64,000 bases of DNA. Source: JAFGPS01 sp964628465 (GTDB lineage Bacteria; Planctomycetota; Phycisphaerae; Sedimentisphaerales; Anaerobacaceae). Each line of letters starts with the position of its first letter. The stretch's first letter is position 1. The notes beneath the pieces were generated by a model. That model did not search any database. It saw nothing but the letters and a program-made list of their open reading frames with translations, and was not told the origin of the DNA. Made by a program: the position numbers and the translations under genes. Of this stretch, positions 61,968-64,000 are shown piece after piece. The stretch lies in contig CAZVOA010000007.1 of the NCBI GenBank assembly GCA_964628465.1, positions 51,814 to 115,813 of the forward strand, written 5' to 3'.

Positions 61968-63383
61968 ATGGTGTCAAATTTCATTGGTGAAGATTTTCTT
62001 TTACAGACTAAAACCGCGAAAAAACTATACCATAATTACGCGGCTGAAATTCCGATTTACGACTATCATTGCCATCTGCCCGCAAAGCTCATAGCGGATG
62101 ACCACCAATTCATAAATATAGCTCAGGCATGGCTTTACGGCGACCATTACAAATGGCGGGCGATGCGCTCCAACGGCATAGCCGAGAAATATATCACCGG
62201 CGACTCAAGCGATTATGAAAAGTTCGAAAAATGGGCGCAGACTGTCCCATATTGCCTCAGTAACCCACTTTATCACTGGACGCACCTCGAATTAAGAAAA
62301 CCATTCGGAATTACCGGAAAACTTTTAGGATCCGACACCGCCAGGCAAATATACGAGCAAACGAGCCAAATGCTTAATACAAAAGAGTTTAGCGTTCGTA
62401 ATATAATCCGTAAAATGAACGTAAAGCTAATCTGTACAACCGAAGGGCCGCTCGATACCCTCGAATATCATCAGAAAATCCGCTCCGACGGTTTTGAAAT
62501 CGCCGTACATACCGCACTGCGGGCCGACCAGGCGATGGCAACTGAAAATATTCCAAATCTTCAAACGTTCATAAAAGACCTTGAACAAGCCAGCGGCGTG
62601 GAAATCAAAAGTTACAAGCTCTACCTCGAAGCTATCCAAAACCGGCATGACTATTTCCACGACAACGGCTGCCGACTCTCCGACCACGGCCTCGATATCA
62701 CGTACGCGGAAGATTATACCGAAAAAGAAATATCCAAAATCTTCGATAAAATCCTTGTAGGCAAGAACTTAGATTCGCTTGAATCGCTGAAATTCAAGTC
62801 CGCGATTCTCTTCGAGCTTGCCCTTATGGACCACGCGGCGGGGTGGGTACAGCAATTTCACCTCGGCCCGCTTCGCAATAATAATTCCCGGCTGTTCAAG
62901 CTCATCGGCCCGGACGCGGGTTTCGATTCGATTGGCGATTACGAGATTGGCAAGCCGCTTTCGAGATTCCTCGACAAGCTCGACATCAACGATAAACTCG
63001 CCAAAACCATCCTTTACAATATAAATCCGCGCGATAACGCCCTTATTGCCACAATGATCGGCAACTTCCAGGACGGCTCGATTCCCGGCAAGATGCAGTT
63101 CGGCTCGGCATGGTGGTTCCTCGACCAGAAGGACGGCATGGAGCAGCAGATTAAAGCCTTATCGAATATGGGCTTATTGAGCAGATTCGTAGGTATGCTT
63201 ACCGACTCACGCAGCTTCCTGTCGTATCCAAGGCACGAATATTTCCGCAGAATACTATGCAATATGCTCGGTAACGATGTAGAAACCGGCCTGCTCCCGA
63301 ACGATTTGGACCTGATAGGAAAAATGGTCGAGAACATCTGCTTCAACAACGCAAAATCATATTTCCCAATGGAAATCCAATAA
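61968..63383 (+). CDS. uxaC: Glucuronate isomerase
   Basis: Isomerises D-glucuronate/galacturonate to fructuronate/tagaturonate, the first step of uronate catabolism. 471 residues, amidohydrolase-related fold. Motifs: PIYDYHCHLPAKLIADD with metal His, NVKLICTTEGPLDTLEYH, QFHLGPLRNNNSRLFKLIGPD and GMLTDSRSFLSYPRHEYFRR. All match the UxaC family. AGGGAAAAG precedes the ATG. Fits a polysaccharide-degrading lifestyle with the CE6-like esterase; no uxuA/uxaB adjacent. Confidence 0.96.
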   Translation: MVSNFIGEDFLLQTKTAKKLYHNYAAEIPIYDYHCHLPAKLIADDHQFINIAQAWLYGDHYKWRAMRSNGIAEKYITGDSSDYEKFEKWAQTVPYCLSNPLYHWTHLELRKPFGITGKLLGSDTARQIYEQTSQMLNTKEFSVRNIIRKMNVKLICTTEGPLDTLEYHQKIRSDGFEIAVHTALRADQAMATENIPNLQTFIKDLEQASGVEIKSYKLYLEAIQNRHDYFHDNGCRLSDHGLDITYAEDYTEKEISKIFDKILVGKNLDSLESLKFKSAILFELALMDHAAGWVQQFHLGPLRNNNSRLFKLIGPDAGFDSIGDYEIGKPLSRFLDKLDINDKLAKTILYNINPRDNALIATMIGNFQDGSIPGKMQFGSAWWFLDQKDGMEQQIKALSNMGLLSRFVGMLTDSRSFLSYPRHEYFRRILCNMLGNDVETGLLPNDLDLIGKMVENICFNNAKSYFPMEIQ

Positions 63384-64000
63384 TAGCCGCAACGAAATAT
63401 TTATTATCCGCAGATAAACGCAGATTTTCGCAGATTATTTACTACTACGACTTTGTCATTGCGAATCCCCTTGGGATGCGGCAATCTTCTATCAATTAAA
63501 ATATTCTGCACTCCGTGTCCTGTCTTTTCTTAAAATTGGCTTCGTTTCGCGAAAAGTATTTAGTCGTTGGTCGTTAGTATTTAGTTTTTAGAATTTGGCT
63601 TTGTTTCGCATTCTGTGTCCTGTATTCCGGTAAGACCGGGCAGGGGCTGTCTGTGTTCTGTATTCATTGTCAAAATTGGCTTCGATTCGCGAAAAGTATT
63701 TAGTCGCTGGTCGATAGTATTTAGTTTTTTCGGATTGGCTTCGTTTCACAAATTCCATTACGCAATACTCATCACTCAGAACTCAGTACGAATAAATTGG
63801 CTTCGTTTTTCAAATCAAACCCAAATTCAGGGCTATTTTGCACTGATTTTGCCCTGTTTTTTTGTGAAATTTTCGCTTTTTTTGGGTTATTTTTGAAAAT
63901 ATTGGCTTAAATTTCGTTTTTTTTAACTATTTTTGCCACAGAGTTCACAGAGCGGCTGTGTCAGAATTCAAGTATTTTTTAGAAATATTTTTGGAGTCCA
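63384..64000. repeat. Mosaic array of intergenic repeats after uxaC
   Basis: No gene. CCGCAGATAAACGCAGATTT (from 63408), a half copy of the GTCATTGCGA element (63455-63487), then six copies of a TTGGCTTCGTTT core at 63536, 63595, 63676, 63735, 63797 and 63902 (last degenerate). The 55-base block AATTGGCTTCG...GTATTTAGT occurs twice (63534-63588, 63674-63728). Also ACGCAATACTCATCACTCAG at ~63760 and CCACAGAGTTCACAGAG at ~63937. Confidence 0.7.

Noticed and set aside
63384..64000. CRISPR-like reading of the repeat array
   Set aside because: Repeats are unevenly spaced, differ in sequence, are not ~30 bases with uniform spacers and have no cas genes nearby.
1..64000. tRNA, rRNA, tmRNA or SRP RNA genes
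   Set aside because: I scanned for TTC-purine T-loop and CCA-end patterns by eye and saw none convincing; a covariance-model search would be decisive.

Overview
This window looks like chromosome from a moderately AT-rich planctomycete-like bacterium, most likely of the Phycisphaerae/Sedimentisphaerales type. That is an inference from gene style, not a database match. The signs are a diderm cell plan with about a dozen lipoproteins carrying clear lipoboxes, a bona fide pseudopilin with a large C-terminal domain, pseudopilin-like C-terminal domains on other proteins, very long SecA and SecDF, an excisionase-like HTH domain on a membrane protein, cadherin-like and beta-helix surface proteins, and many dispersed short repeats in the spacers. 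No tRNA, rRNA, transposase, integrase or CRISPR array was found.

Layout. 1-1325: 5' part of ffh (minus). 1572-9805: accessory surface region with a tandem-95 lipoprotein, an array of five paralogous membrane proteins (some with zinc ribbons) and a glycine-zipper lipoprotein. 9954-11662: rplS, a YraN-family nuclease and lepB. 11817-13151: HTH/acidic/transmembrane/lysine-tail protein (minus). 13387-22015: fumC, CE6-like esterase (minus), trpS-scpA, a two-TM unknown (minus), pgl and a DinG-type helicase. 22023-27939 (minus): tgt-yajC-secDF-LysM. 28227-33837: RibD_C reductase, small unknown, priA, CGGC protein, lhgO. 34020-37987: two unknown envelope proteins and a beta-helix surface protein. 38067-44905 (minus): rnr, efp-secA and a DUF1801 protein. 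44965-50285 (minus): TlpA-like lipoprotein, two paralogous lipoproteins and several unknown envelope proteins. 50361-53903: rpsT, TPR protein, glyA, cold-shock protein. 54226-55305: degenerate Gfo/Idh/MocA protein. 55844-60288: five-gene lipoprotein operon related to LpoB/YcfL/COG3014. 60459-61181: pseudopilin. 61633-63383: small coiled-coil membrane protein and uxaC. 63384-64000: mosaic of intergenic repeats.

Functional themes. Much of the protein export pathway is here: ffh, secA, secDF, yajC and lepB. SecA and SecDF both carry large helical insertions. Translation and RNA genes (rplS, rpsT, efp, tgt, trpS, rnr) and DNA maintenance genes (scpA, priA, dinG-type) form the core. The accessory part is mostly envelope proteins. 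The most unusual items are the five-paralog array at 3518-9247, in which a pseudopilin-like outer domain sits on a DUF4190-like membrane module, and the internal repeat expansion in SecA.
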